A DNA stretch of 64,000 nucleotides from Leptofilum sp041748655 (GCA_041748655.1 JBGTCV010000135.1:9052-73051); one strand, 5' to 3'; shown: positions 1 through 8,391, counted from the stretch's first letter. Notes: generated by a model from the sequence alone, not told the origin. Numbers and translations: made by a program.

Positions 1-356
1 TGGCGCTGCCACTGCAAAATGGAATGCAAATTTACGTACCCACCGTGGCAGAAACGGCCGAACAAGCCCAAGGCGTCATATCCAGCCCTGTGGTGCGTAC
101 CGGTGGAATTGAGCTTGAGGTGTTGGGGGAAACGGCCGTTTCTGCCGATGCAGCTGGCGAAATAGTTAACATAAACACTGCAAACGTGGCTGAATTGGAC
201 ACTTTGCCCGGCATTGGTCCCAGTACGGCCGAAAAAATCGTAGAATACCGGGACACAAACGGGCCGTTTGCCACCATCGACGAAATTTTGAGCGTCTCTG
301 GCATTGGCCCGGCCAAATTTGAACAAATTCAAGCCTTTATTACCGTCGGTGATTAA
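1..356 (+). CDS. comEA: ComEA-type DNA-binding protein, 3' part
   Basis: Competence protein ComEA binds incoming double-stranded DNA at the cell surface and passes it to the ComEC channel. The open frame runs in from before the window (frame beginning at base 3), so the N-terminus, including the membrane anchor, is not visible. The first visible residues, ending around QNGMQIYVP, look like the end of an SLBB domain. After a short linker containing an ETAV tract encoded by the AACGGCCGTT palindrome come two helix-hairpin-helix units: VNINTANVAELDTLPGIG with EKIVEYR, then VSGIGPAKFEQIQAF, typical of the ComEA C-terminus. The stop is at 354-356. The call is secure; only the N-terminal structure is unknown. 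A ComF-family gene lies at 43 kb, so natural transformation may be possible, but ComEC is not in the window. Confidence 0.9.
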   Translation, partial: ALPLQNGMQIYVPTVAETAEQAQGVISSPVVRTGGIELEVLGETAVSADAAGEIVNINTANVAELDTLPGIGPSTAEKIVEYRDTNGPFATIDEILSVSGIGPAKFEQIQAFITVGD

Positions 357-440
357 GAATCTTTCCTGAAAAGCCGCCGAGCTTGATCTCCTAAACATCT
401 GTCCGCTCTGTGGCAAATACGTTGGATTAAGCGCCAGACT

Positions 441-495
441 AACCTCCGGGAGGATGGGGATGCTATCTGGCCTGGGAAAAACCCTCCCGGAGGTT
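441..495 (+). promoter_or_regulatory. 13-bp inverted repeat just before the GT9 gene
   Basis: AACCTCCGGGAGG (441-453) and its exact reverse complement CCTCCCGGAGGTT (483-495) flank a 29-base loop. The 3' arm contains GGAGG, which lies about 12 bases before the ATG at 506 and is the only Shine-Dalgarno-like sequence there. The folded hairpin would therefore hide the ribosome site. It could be a translational switch or a processing hairpin. There is no T-run, so a terminator is unlikely. The pairing is seen directly; its function is inferred. Confidence 0.5.
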
Positions 496-505
496 TTACG
501 AAGAT

Positions 506-1621
506 ATGCCGCAAGAGACATTTCTGACTGCTGCCCTGGCTAGATTGGCCAGCCTGCCTTTTCGGTTTTCCAGACGGCCGTTTACCCCGCCTCAGAAAGC
601 CCTCATCCTGCACCCTTGCTGCCTCAGTCAGGTGATGCTGGCAACCCCGCTGCTTTCTGTATTGGCTGCTGCCTACCCCAACACCCGGTTCGATTGGGCT
701 ATCAGCGAATGGGCCAGACCAGCCATTGCTAAAAACCCGCACCTGCGTGAGCTGATTCCCACCGGCGATTTAAGCGTCGCCCAAATGAACCTGGCCGAGC
801 TGCGCCAGCTGATTATGCAATTTAAGCAGCAGTCGTACGACACCTGCTTTATTTTGGGACGATCCAGCTTGCTTTCCTGGCTGGCGTGGCAGGCGGGCAT
901 TCCGCAGCGCATTGGGGTGGCGTCTGGTGGGCGTGGCTTTGCCCAGACCCTGGTTGCCCCTCTGCTGCCGGGGCAGCAGCACGCCACAGATGTTTATCTT
1001 TCCCTGGCAAGAGCTTGCGGCATTGATCTGCCACTGGGTGAGCGCCCGCCCATGGCTTTTTACCCGGCCGATGCTGACCGAACGGCCGTTACCCAACGCC
1101 TCATTGATGATTTGGATTGGCTGGGGGATGTTCCGCTGGTGGTGATCCATCCAGGGGGTGGAGCAGGCTCCATCTATGAAGACCCACGCAAGCGCTGGCC
1201 CAGCGAGCGGCTGGTGCTGTTGATCAACCATCTGGCCCGTCAGCACCAGGCACGTATTTTGCTGGTTGGCAGCAGCCATGATCAGGCTCTGGCGGGGGCG
1301 ATTGCCGGCATGACGTCGGTGCGCTGTGCCAGCTGGGCAGGGCGGATTACGCTGGGGGAGCTGGGTGCGTTGGCGGAGATGGCCAATTTATACGTGGGCA
1401 ATGACACCGGCCCGACCCATATTGCGGCGGCCGTGGGCTGCCCCACGTTGGCCATCTTTGGCCCCAGCAATCCGGCCATTTCGGCCCCTTATGCCCCGGC
1501 AGCAGATCGGGTGGTGACGTTGTGGCGAGGGGGAGAGATACGGCCGTTTACCTGGCAGGAAGGCGTCCCCGTCACCGAAGCCATTAAGGCCGCCGACGGC
1601 CTGCTGCGCCGCAAGTGGTAG
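506..1621 (+). CDS. Glycosyltransferase family 9 (heptosyltransferase-like)
   Basis: This 371-residue protein has the two-Rossmann GT-B form of ADP-heptose/LPS heptosyltransferases. The N-terminal half carries the family start LILHPCCLSQVMLATPLL near residue 32, where Gly-Asp-Xle is normally expected; CLS replaces it. The C-terminal half has VVIHPGGG near residue 213 and the donor-site signature GNDTGPTHIAAAVG with IFGPSNP near 298-322. In organisms without LPS, family members add sugars to other cell-surface glycans, so the acceptor and donor are unknown. It stands alone between comEA and a convergent gene. It ends with RRKW at 1621, immediately before a small hairpin of the AATTGGGTAATT repeat. 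The family call is good; the heptose specificity is not implied. Confidence 0.85.
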   Translation: MPQETFLTAALARLASLPFRFSRRPFTPPQKALILHPCCLSQVMLATPLLSVLAAAYPNTRFDWAISEWARPAIAKNPHLRELIPTGDLSVAQMNLAELRQLIMQFKQQSYDTCFILGRSSLLSWLAWQAGIPQRIGVASGGRGFAQTLVAPLLPGQQHATDVYLSLARACGIDLPLGERPPMAFYPADADRTAVTQRLIDDLDWLGDVPLVVIHPGGGAGSIYEDPRKRWPSERLVLLINHLARQHQARILLVGSSHDQALAGAIAGMTSVRCASWAGRITLGELGALAEMANLYVGNDTGPTHIAAAVGCPTLAIFGPSNPAISAPYAPAADRVVTLWRGGEIRPFTWQEGVPVTEAIKAADGLLRRKW

Positions 1622-1627
1622 GAAGAG

Positions 1628-1653
1628 GGTAATTGGGTAATTGCCCAATTACT
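1628..1653. repeat. AATTGGGTAATT stutter repeat / hairpin between convergent genes
   Basis: GTAATTGGG and CCCAATTAC form a perfect 9-bp stem around TAATTG (1630-1653). It lies between the stop of the GT9 gene and the stop of the convergent beta-helix gene, so it could act as a bidirectional terminator, although neither side has a good T-run. The same word recurs at 8711-8741 and 39608-39637, again at gene ends. Confidence 0.5.
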
Positions 1654-3128
1654 TCGTCATCAAGGGCAAATAAATCCGGTACACCACAATTTCCACCGCG
1701 CCAATATCACACTGGCGGGATTGGGGGCGGGCCAGGCCGCGCTGGTCGCTGGCGACGCAGGCGGTGCTGCTGCTGCCGGGCAGCGCCGGGTTCCCTGCAT
1801 CCACGACCGGGCTGCCGAGCTTGGGTGTGTGGTAGGCGGCGCTTTGGGTAGGGGAAGTAATGCTGTTGAGGTCAGGATTGACGCCTGTCACATCGCTGGG
1901 CTGGTTAAGAAACGTGCAGCTTTGGTCGCTGGCCAGATTGTAGCCGTTGGAGTTCACTTCCCCTGTGCCCCCGCAAGCTGATTGTCCTGAAACAGAAGAA
2001 ATGATTGTGTTGCCCACGCTGATGCGGCCCCCGTGGGCAAAAATGGAGGGACCGATAGTCAGGTGGATGGTGACGTTGTTGAGGGTGGCTTCGCCGCTGT
2101 GGTTGTACAGACCAGGGCCGTTGGGGCTGGCAGCGTTACCTGGCCCGGCATTGCGGCTGAGGGTGCTGTTGGTGGCGATGAGCGTGCCTGCGTTGTAGAT
2201 GCCGGCCCCTGTATCGGCCTGGTTTTGCACCACGGCGCTGTTAGTCAGAGCAGCCTGGCCGCTGTTGTGCAGCCCGCCGCCCGCCTGGGCGGCCACATTG
2301 CCGTTGCCCAAATTACTGTTATTCATTTCCAGGCTGCCAACCAACATTGTAGATACCTGCGCCATTTTGGGCTTTGTTGTTGGTAATATCCAGATTTTGC
2401 AGGGTGAGGCTGCCTGCATTGAAAATACCGCCACCTGTTTGCGTGGTGAGTGTCTCAGTTGTGCCGTTTTGCCTGATGCTGGTTTGATTATCCAGCAAGA
2501 CGGTGCCGTTGCTGCTGTTGTAAATGCCTGCCCCGTTTGTGGCGAAGTTGAGGGAGAGCGTGAGATTATTGGCCACGACTGTACCGTCGTTGTAGATGGC
2601 GCCACCAGAAACGGCCGTATTCTGCCGAATCGTTACCTGGTTGAGTTGAGCGCTGCTGCCGCTAGCAATGTGCAGTCCGCCGCCCTGGGCAGCGTCATTG
2701 TCGCTAATCGTTACGTTGGTCAGGGTGAGGTCGCCATTGACAAGCTGAATGCCACCCTCGCTACCATTTTGGATGGTCATGTTTTGCATGGTAACGGTGG
2801 CATTGTTGGTGATGGTTACGGCCGTTCCCCCACCCTGAGCATTGATGATGGTCGCATCCCCCACCAACGTCAACGATTTGTCGATTACAATCATTTCGCT
2901 GTAGGTTTCCCTGCTCGTTATAAACTGTAAAGTATCGCCTTCCGATACTTGCTCGTCATCAATAGCGGCTTGAATTGTGGCAAAAGGACAACTGCCATTC
3001 TTGCAGATGGTCCAGGTAGCAGCTTGGGCGGGCTGAACGCCTGGCTGCCAGACGCCAAACGCCAAAAAGAGGAACAGGTAAAACTTCAACCAGCTGCCAG
3101 GTTGGATGGGAGCATGATGCTGCAACAT
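1649..3128 (-). pseudogene. Secreted parallel beta-helix repeat protein, frameshifted
   Basis: Two overlapping minus-strand frames together encode one secreted right-handed beta-helix protein. The start at 3128 is chosen because AGGAGA lies seven bases upstream; it gives MLQHHAPIQPG followed by a hydrophobic signal segment ending PAQAA. The body is built of repeats such as GGGIFNAGSLTLQNL and GAGIYN-type turns, as in polymorphic outer-surface and pectate-lyase-like helices. At 2337-2345 the plus strand reads CCAACCAAC. Removing one CCAA restores GAGIYNVG-SLEMNNSN and a single frame of 491 codons. As it stands, the first frame ends in GWQPGNE and the product lacks the second half. The restored C-terminus ends YRIYLPLMTK, a tail I associate with secreted Chloroflexota proteins. 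The gene may be a recent null allele, phase-variable, or a sequencing error. Confidence 0.8.
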
Positions 3129-3466
3129 GGGAAAATCTCCTGCGCCAGGGGTAAAATCTGGGACACACACTTGCGCGGTATTTAGGATAGCCTACAAAAA
3201 GTTGTTGAGTGGGCAACACTTTTAACCACTGCTGGGAAAAGTACAGGCGTAGCTGAGGATTGCTGTTGCCTTATTTTGCTTCCATAAATTGCCCAAAGGG
3301 AGTGTAGTGAGTCTGATTTACGAGGCGGGTTACAGGGTCGTGGTCAGGTGAGTATTCGCTAATAAGATGCTGGTCTGGTGGAGGGAATATTCGTTTTCTG
3401 GGGGATGGCCGTTACAATTCAATCTGTTAAACCCTCAAAACTTTGTATCACATTGGGAGATTCCAC
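3129..3466. other. Divergent intergenic region, no gene seen
   Basis: This 338-base stretch separates the divergent beta-helix and desaturase genes and should hold both promoters. I see no convincing -35/-10 pair, no RNA gene and no repeat element, apart from AGGAGA before the beta-helix start and GGGAG before the desaturase start. Confidence 0.5.
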
Positions 3467-4483
3467 ATGACACAATCAGAGATTCGGCCAATTCTGGCTG
3501 AAACCCGCGCCTGGAAAACGGCCGTTGCCCCTTATCAAAAACCAGACCTTTATCGCAGCCTGTGGCAAATAATCAACACGTTGGTGCCTTACCTGCTGGT
3601 TTGGGTATTGATGGTACCTGCTTTCCGCATTTCATTTTGGCTGGCGCTGCCGCTCATCATATTGGCCGCTGGCTTTACGATGCGTGCTTTTATTATTTTT
3701 CACGATTGTGGTCATGGTGCCTTTTTCAGCTCGCGCCGCGCCAACGAAATCGTGGGATTTGTCACCGGCCTGGTGGCCTTTACCCCCTTCTTCGCCTGGC
3801 GACACGGCCACGCACTGCACCATTCCGCCTCTGGTGACCTCGACCGGCGTGGCGACGGTGACGTGTGGATGATGACTGTAAACGAATATTTAGCCTCCCC
3901 CTGGTGGCGACGAGCCGTTTACCGGGTCTATCGTTTTCCGCTGGTTCTTTTCGTTATTTCCCCGCTGATCTTATTCTTGTTTGTGCATCGCATCCCCACG
4001 AAGGGACGCAAACGGGAACATCGCAGCGTCTGGCTCACCAATATTGCTCTGCTGATGATTACCATTTTGATGAGCCTGCTGATTGGCTTTAAAACCTATG
4101 CCATTCTGCAAGTTTCCATTTTGGCTTTGGCCGCCTCAGCTGGCGTCTGGCTCTTTTACGTGCAGCATCAATATGAGGAAGTTTACTGGCAGCGGCACAA
4201 TGCCTGGGATTACGCTACGGCCGCTGTAGAGGGCAGCTCCTTCTACAAATTGCCCAAGGTGCTGCAATGGTTCACCGGCAACATCGGTTTCCACCACATT
4301 CACCACCTCAGCCCGCGCATTCCCAACTACAATTTAGAGCCTTGTCACAATGCCAATCCAGAGCTGCAAGTGGAGCCGCTGACGCTGCTGGAAAGCTTCA
4401 AATGCATTCGCTACCGGCTGTGGGACGAGGCCAACTTTCGCCTCATCGGCTTTGGCGAACTGAAGAAAATCGCCCGCGCTTAA
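3467..4483 (+). CDS. Membrane fatty acid desaturase
   Basis: This 338-residue acyl-lipid desaturase inserts a double bond into membrane fatty acyl chains using a di-iron centre held by histidine boxes. The boxes are HDCGH (about residues 79-83), HALHH (115-119) and HHIHH (276-280), in the spacing of the delta-12/omega-3 (DesA-like) group. Hydrophobic pairs lie before the first box and around residues 155-225. The ATG at 3467 is preferred over one at 3443 because GGGAG precedes it and the protein then begins MTQSEIRPIL. It is monocistronic and followed at once by a strong hairpin terminator. Regioselectivity cannot be read from the sequence. No electron-donor gene is adjacent. Confidence 0.9.
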   Translation: MTQSEIRPILAETRAWKTAVAPYQKPDLYRSLWQIINTLVPYLLVWVLMVPAFRISFWLALPLIILAAGFTMRAFIIFHDCGHGAFFSSRRANEIVGFVTGLVAFTPFFAWRHGHALHHSASGDLDRRGDGDVWMMTVNEYLASPWWRRAVYRVYRFPLVLFVISPLILFLFVHRIPTKGRKREHRSVWLTNIALLMITILMSLLIGFKTYAILQVSILALAASAGVWLFYVQHQYEEVYWQRHNAWDYATAAVEGSSFYKLPKVLQWFTGNIGFHHIHHLSPRIPNYNLEPCHNANPELQVEPLTLLESFKCIRYRLWDEANFRLIGFGELKKIARA

Positions 4484-4529
4484 CTGCCTGAGTTGTGGCC
4501 GCGCTTTGTGTGGAATTGAATGAATAGCT

Positions 4530-4560
4530 GTGGCCGGCGAGAACGTCGGCCACTTTTTAT
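4530..4560 (+). terminator. Rho-independent terminator of the desaturase gene
   Basis: GTGGCCGGCG pairs with CGTCGGCCAC (one G-T wobble) around an AGAA tetraloop, followed directly by TTTTTATTT. This is a textbook intrinsic terminator 46 bases after the desaturase stop. Confidence 0.85.
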
Positions 4561-4585
4561 TTGGGGGGGAGTGTGGGGGAGAAAT

Positions 4586-4882
4586 CTATGCTCCCTCAAC
4601 TTCTACCGCCAAACGCAAGCCCATGCCCTTTAGCAATGCTTTCAGGCTGGAAAGCTGCGGATTGCCGCTGGACGACAACATGCGGTAAAGATTCTCTCGA
4701 TTCAGAAATGTATCCTGGGCTACCTGAGAAAAACCGCGTGCTTCAGCGATGTCACGTAACGCCAACAGGAAAACCTCCTGATCGTTTTCTTCAAGAGCCG
4801 CGTTAAGGTAAGCTGCCGCTTCTTCAGGAATTGTCAGAGATGCCTTTAATCCATCTTCATACTTTGCTGTAATTTGGTTCAT
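4586..4882 (-). CDS. Addiction-module antitoxin (HigA/XRE-like)
   Basis: This 98-residue DNA-binding antitoxin is the second gene of a toxin-first pair. Residues 12-50 (LKASLTIPEEAAAYLNAAL) match the N-terminal part of the 'probable addiction module antidote protein' family. Residues 50-85 form an XRE-like helix-turn-helix: FSQVAQDTFLNRENLYRMLS followed by NPQLSSLKALLKGMG. It overlaps the toxin gene by four bases, implying translational coupling. In this class the antitoxin neutralises the toxin and the complex represses the shared promoter. The putative operator is the inverted repeat at 5222-5241. Neither TA gene contains an ACGGCCGT palindrome. Confidence 0.85.
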   Translation of the reverse strand: MNQITAKYEDGLKASLTIPEEAAAYLNAALEENDQEVFLLALRDIAEARGFSQVAQDTFLNRENLYRMLSSSGNPQLSSLKALLKGMGLRLAVEVEGA

Positions 4883-5214
4883 TTTGTCCTCCGCAGATAA
4901 TCAGCCCAATACGCCTGAGCCTGTGCTATGTCTTTTGATTGTGTCTTTTTGTCACCACCATACAACAAAATAACCACCGTATTGCCCTTTCGCCCCAAAT
5001 AGACTCTGTAACCTGGGCCATGAGGTATCCGCAATTCGCTGACGCCACCGCCTACGCTCTTGCAATCACCAAAGTTACCGAGACGAATTCGATTTAGGCG
5101 CACCCGAATTCTTGCCCGCGCTTGTCGATCTTTTAGCCCTTCCAACCAATCTCGGAAAGGGTTTTGACCATGATCCGTCAGGTATTCAAGCAGTTCAATT
5201 TGGGTGTCACTCAT
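4879..5214 (-). CDS. Type II toxin, RelE/ParE superfamily (HigB/Gp49-like)
   Basis: This 111-residue small basic toxin resembles the 'phage-derived Gp49-like / putative addiction module killer' group. Visible hallmarks are LLEYLTDHGQNPFRDWL near the N-terminus, ARARIRVRLNRIRLGNFGDCKSVGGG in pieces through the middle, then ELRIPHGPGYRVYLG and TVVILLYGGDKKTQSKDI. The last resembles the conserved LLxGGdK motif, and HGPGYRVY corresponds to the family's conserved GpGyRvYy stretch. Such toxins usually cut mRNA at the ribosome. The start at 5214 (MSDTQIELL) is preferred to an upstream ATG-frame start at 5232, because the latter falls inside the operator-like inverted repeat. The toxin gene comes first, as in HigBA. 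Confidence 0.85.
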   Translation of the reverse strand: MSDTQIELLEYLTDHGQNPFRDWLEGLKDRQARARIRVRLNRIRLGNFGDCKSVGGGVSELRIPHGPGYRVYLGRKGNTVVILLYGGDKKTQSKDIAQAQAYWADYLRRTK

Positions 5215-5221
5215 GGAAGGA

Positions 5222-5241
5222 TTGTAGCACAAAAGCTACAA
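5222..5241. promoter_or_regulatory. Candidate operator of the toxin-antitoxin pair
   Basis: TTGTAGC (5222-5228) and GCTACAA (5235-5241) form a perfect 7-bp inverted repeat with a six-base spacer, ending eight bases upstream of the toxin start. The symmetry and position fit an autoregulatory operator bound by the antitoxin helix-turn-helix. No clear -35/-10 could be assigned. Confidence 0.5.
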
Positions 5242-5345
5242 AATGGGAAAGTTTTAGCTTGGACGCGGGTTTTGAACGGATTTCCGATACGACTTTATGC
5301 TAAAATTCAACCACTTCACAATGCATGACAAATGGGGTTGCTGCG

Positions 5346-5645
5346 ATGAGTGTAAAGCAAGCAAAGATAGTCGTATTTTTCCTTTCCTTCTTTTTTGCCT
5401 TATTTCTAATTTTTAGACCGATGGATGTTCCTAGAGATTGGTTTTTTTGGTTAAGTTTGCTCTTGGGCAGTAGTCTGGGGATAGTTACTTGTAGTTTAGT
5501 GAATAACAAATGGCCAGCACATCCTCCTGCTAATTCTAATTCACAAGATGCAAGCACAAATAATCCTCAATCAAAATGGATAACTATTGTAGCAATTGTA
5601 GGTTTAATATCAGGTAATATTGTTGCATCTATCTTTTCTCCATAA
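5346..5645 (+). CDS. Small integral membrane protein, unknown function
   Basis: I do not recognise this protein. From the ATG at 5346 (MSVKQAKIVVFFLSFFF) it is 99 residues long; an ATG at 5325 would add seven. It has three hydrophobic segments: residues 7-24, 33-53 and a C-terminal one (WITIVAIVGLISGNIVAS). A hydrophilic loop rich in Asn, Ser and Pro joins the last two. It is clearly more AT-rich than its neighbours, lacks the ACGGCCGT palindrome and adjoins a toxin-antitoxin pair, so this 1-kb block may be acquired DNA. Without a clear Shine-Dalgarno the gene call is moderate. Confidence 0.55.
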   Translation: MSVKQAKIVVFFLSFFFALFLIFRPMDVPRDWFFWLSLLLGSSLGIVTCSLVNNKWPAHPPANSNSQDASTNNPQSKWITIVAIVGLISGNIVASIFSP

Positions 5646-5787
5646 GCCGAAATATTAGTAACGAACTTTGTCCTCTCTTGGCTTCTTGTCGTTCTTTTTT
5701 ATCTTGGTGTAAGGAGAAGATAGTCGGTAACCCGCCAATTGTTTTAACTGTCATTCAATGCCGCAAATACGCGGAAAGAATCCGCGG

Positions 5788-6774
5788 CTACGGGGCGACG
5801 ATAGGTTGTGCTTCTAGCACTGGTGGTTGCAAATCTACACCTGCAAACAAGGAGCCTTCTTCGAACCAGGATTTGGGGGCGGGTGCACCCCACAATGTTT
5901 GCCGCTGCGGGTCGCGGAGCTGCCATTCAATTGGTTCCAGGTCCGGGTCCACCGTCAGGTAGTCGCTGGTGTAAATTTCAATGCGGTGGCCATCGGGGTC
6001 GCGTACGTAGAGGAAGAAGGCGTTGGAGATGCCGTGCCGCCCTGGGCCGCGCTCCATGTTGCTCAAATAGCCAGTTGTTGACATAAGGTCACACAAATGG
6101 ATGATGTGCATGGCGGTGGGCACCCAGATGGCGACGTGGTGCAGGCGCGGCCCCAGGCCGTTGGTGAAGGCCATGTCGTGGATGTTGCCCTTGCGGTGCA
6201 TCCACACGGCCCACAGCTGCGGCTCGGCATCTTCGGAGACAGTGTACTCCGTGGTGCGGAAGCCTAAATCCAGCGCCCAGAAGTCGTGGCTGGCCTGGAC
6301 GTTGGGGGTGAAGCAGTTGAAATGGTCAATGCGCTGGGGGTGGCAGCCGCGATACGACCCATACTTTTGCAGCATTCGCTCCGCCTGGGCAAATTCGTAG
6401 CAAAACTCCAGCGGCATGCCAAACGGATCACGCACTTGGAGGGAACGTCCCTGGCCATGCTGCGTCACCCAGGCTGGCTGCTCTCCTTTTTCCGCAAAAT
6501 AAGCGGCAATCTGGTCTAAATCCGCCTCGCTGGCCACTTTGAACCCCAGCCGGATAACGTGCGGCTCAGCCACTTTGGTGAGGACAAAGGAGTGGTGATT
6601 ACGCTCTTCCAGGCAGCGTAAATAGATGGAGTCGCCGACCTGTTCTGTTTCAATCAGCCCCAAAATTTCTGTATAAAATTTACGTGAGGCGGCCAAATCG
6701 GTGACGCCAAGCTCCACATGGCTCATGCGAATGATGTTGAAGGGTGGGGTTCCGGCGGGGTGTCGTACTGGCAT
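5788..6774 (-). CDS. hpaD: Homoprotocatechuate 2,3-dioxygenase-type extradiol dioxygenase
   Basis: This 328-residue type I (vicinal oxygen chelate) ring-cleavage enzyme probably opens 3,4-dihydroxyphenylacetate between C2 and C3. Two VOC modules are visible: residues 15-130 (MSHVELGVTDL, then FGMPLEFCYE) and 148-300. Expected iron ligands are H151 (RIDHFNCF), H213 (LHHVAIWV) and E266 (HRIEIYTS). Second-shell residues H199, H247 and Y256 fall one place from the positions I recall for the Brevibacterium enzyme (H200, H248, Y257). AGGAGA precedes the start. It is the last gene of hpaG-hpaE-hpaD. Expected neighbours HpaF, HpaH and HpaI are absent, so the pathway must be completed elsewhere. Another catechol substrate is possible. 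Confidence 0.87.
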   Translation of the reverse strand: MPVRHPAGTPPFNIIRMSHVELGVTDLAASRKFYTEILGLIETEQVGDSIYLRCLEERNHHSFVLTKVAEPHVIRLGFKVASEADLDQIAAYFAEKGEQPAWVTQHGQGRSLQVRDPFGMPLEFCYEFAQAERMLQKYGSYRGCHPQRIDHFNCFTPNVQASHDFWALDLGFRTTEYTVSEDAEPQLWAVWMHRKGNIHDMAFTNGLGPRLHHVAIWVPTAMHIIHLCDLMSTTGYLSNMERGPGRHGISNAFFLYVRDPDGHRIEIYTSDYLTVDPDLEPIEWQLRDPQRQTLWGAPAPKSWFEEGSLFAGVDLQPPVLEAQPIVAP

Positions 6775-6793
6775 GGGTTCTTCTCCTGTGAGG

Positions 6794-6866
6794 CCAGTAA
6801 TCAGTATTCAGTAAGCAGTAATCAGTTTTTACTGGCCACTGAATACTGCCTACTGATTACTGAATC
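6794..6866. repeat. CAGTAATCAGTA stutter repeat forming a hairpin
   Basis: The left half reads CCAGTAATCAGTATTCAGTAAG with further CAGTAATCAG. After ACTGGC the right half runs as its reverse complement: CACTGAATACTG, then CCTACTGATTACTGAATC. It occupies the whole hpaE-hpaD gap: its right end merges with the hpaE stop codon, and its left edge lies 20 bases upstream of the hpaD start, just beyond the hpaD ribosome site. It is one of the family of degenerate word-repeats described in the findings. Confidence 0.7.
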
Positions 6867-8391
6867 ACGCGCCTAGTCGCGGGATGCGGTGGTCGCCAAA
6901 GGCGATGCTGATATTTTTCGTTTCCATGTAGAAGTCGAAGCTGTAGTCGCCGCCGTCACGGCCGATGCCGCTGTTTTTGACGCCGCCGAACGGGGTGGGC
7001 AGGTGGCGCACGTTTTGCGAGTTCACCCAGACCATGCCCGCTTCGACCTTGTGGGCCATCTTCAGGGCGCGGCTCACGTCGCGGGTCCAGATGTAGGTGG
7101 CCAGGCCGTACTTGATGCCGTTGGCAATTTCCAGCGCTTCGGCGTCGCTGCTGAAGGGGATGGCGGTGAGGAAGGGGCCGAAGATTTCTTCCTGGGCGAT
7201 ACGCATGGTGGGGCTGGCGTCTTTGAAGAAGGTGGGGGTGATGTACGCGCCGTCGGCCAGCCCGGCGGGATGCTGCCCGTCGCCTGCCATGAGCGTGGCC
7301 CCGTCTTCCTGGCCGATTTGCACGTAGCTGCTGACTTTTTCCCAGTGGCTCTGGTGGATCAGCGGGCCAATTTCGGTGGCGGGGTCGAGCGGGTGGCCAA
7401 CCTTGAGCTTTTTGACGCGCTCGGCCAGTTTGGCGGTGAATTCGTCGTAGATGGGTTGTTCGATGAGCAGGCGGCTGCTGGAGGTGCAGCGTTCGCCGTT
7501 GAGGCTGTATTTCATGAAGACGGCCGTATCCAAAGCCCTATCCAAATCCGCATCGGCAAAGACAATAATGGGGTTTTTGCCGCCCAGCTCAAAGTGAACC
7601 CGCTTGAGAGTGTCCGCGCCCTGGCGCATGATGTGGCTGCCGGTGGTTGTCTCCCCCACAAACGCTATCGCTTTGATGAGCGGATGCTCGGTGAGCGCCT
7701 TGCCCGCCGTCTCGCCAAAGCCGTTGATCAGGTTGACCACGCCAGCGGGAATGCCCGCCTCCAGCATCAGCTCCGTCAGGCGCTGGGCGGTGACCGGGCT
7801 GAGTTCGGCCGGTTTGTGGACAACAGTGCAGCCTGCGGCCAGCGCAGGGGCGATTTTCCAGGTGCTGAGCATGAACGGCGTGTTCCACGGGGTTATCACG
7901 CCCACCGGGCCGATGGGTTGGCGGATGGTGTAATTCAGGTGTTCGTGGGTGGGCAGGGAGAGGCCATCGTTGGCCGATTCCACCCGGTCGGCAAAAAAGC
8001 GGAAGTTGACGGCGCTGCGTACGGCCGCTTTGCTCATAAAGCGGATTGGCTGGCCGGTGTCGATGCTTTCCAGCAGGGCAATCTCCTCGGCGTGGGCCTC
8101 GATAAGCTCAGCCACACGGTAGAGCAGGTCGCGCCGCTGTTTGGCAGGCAGGGCGGCCCAGGCGGGGAAGGCGTCATGTGCTGCTGAAGCAGCCTGGTTA
8201 ATATCGGCGGCGTCCCCCTCGGCCACGGTGCAGAGAAGGCTGTGGTCGATGGGGCTGTGGTTGTCGTAGGTTTTGCCGGAGTGGGCGTCGAGGTGACGGC
8301 CGTTGATAATATTCTTCAGCCCGCGTTCGGCAATTTTGGCCCGGTAGGGGGCTGCCTTTTCGAGATTTTCTTTCAGGGTTCCTGTTGCCAT
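6865..8391 (-). CDS. hpaE: 5-carboxymethyl-2-hydroxymuconate semialdehyde dehydrogenase
   Basis: This 508-residue aldehyde dehydrogenase is of full family length. It oxidises the ring-cleavage semialdehyde of the homoprotocatechuate pathway with NAD. Catalytic features: VITPWNTPF with N170, the cofactor lysine K193 in VVHKPAELSP, the general-base glutamate E268 in FELGGKNPI, and the nucleophile C302 in NGERCTSSS. The sequence GLKNIINGRHLDAHSGKTYD near the start is typical of the HpaE subgroup. It lies between hpaG and hpaD on the same strand. Its start region, including AAGGACTAACCAA before the ATG, is part of a 107-bp tandem duplication, so a second copy of the ribosome site and first codons lies upstream. 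Confidence 0.92.
   Translation of the reverse strand: MATGTLKENLEKAAPYRAKIAERGLKNIINGRHLDAHSGKTYDNHSPIDHSLLCTVAEGDAADINQAASAAHDAFPAWAALPAKQRRDLLYRVAELIEAHAEEIALLESIDTGQPIRFMSKAAVRSAVNFRFFADRVESANDGLSLPTHEHLNYTIRQPIGPVGVITPWNTPFMLSTWKIAPALAAGCTVVHKPAELSPVTAQRLTELMLEAGIPAGVVNLINGFGETAGKALTEHPLIKAIAFVGETTTGSHIMRQGADTLKRVHFELGGKNPIIVFADADLDRALDTAVFMKYSLNGERCTSSSRLLIEQPIYDEFTAKLAERVKKLKVGHPLDPATEIGPLIHQSHWEKVSSYVQIGQEDGATLMAGDGQHPAGLADGAYITPTFFKDASPTMRIAQEEIFGPFLTAIPFSSDAEALEIANGIKYGLATYIWTRDVSRALKMAHKVEAGMVWVNSQNVRHLPTPFGGVKNSGIGRDGGDYSFDFYMETKNISIAFGDHRIPRLGA

Noticed and set aside
6889..8187. 432-codon plus-strand open frame opposite hpaE
   Set aside because: It is the antisense shadow of the strongly supported dehydrogenase gene, has no ribosome site and a biased composition.
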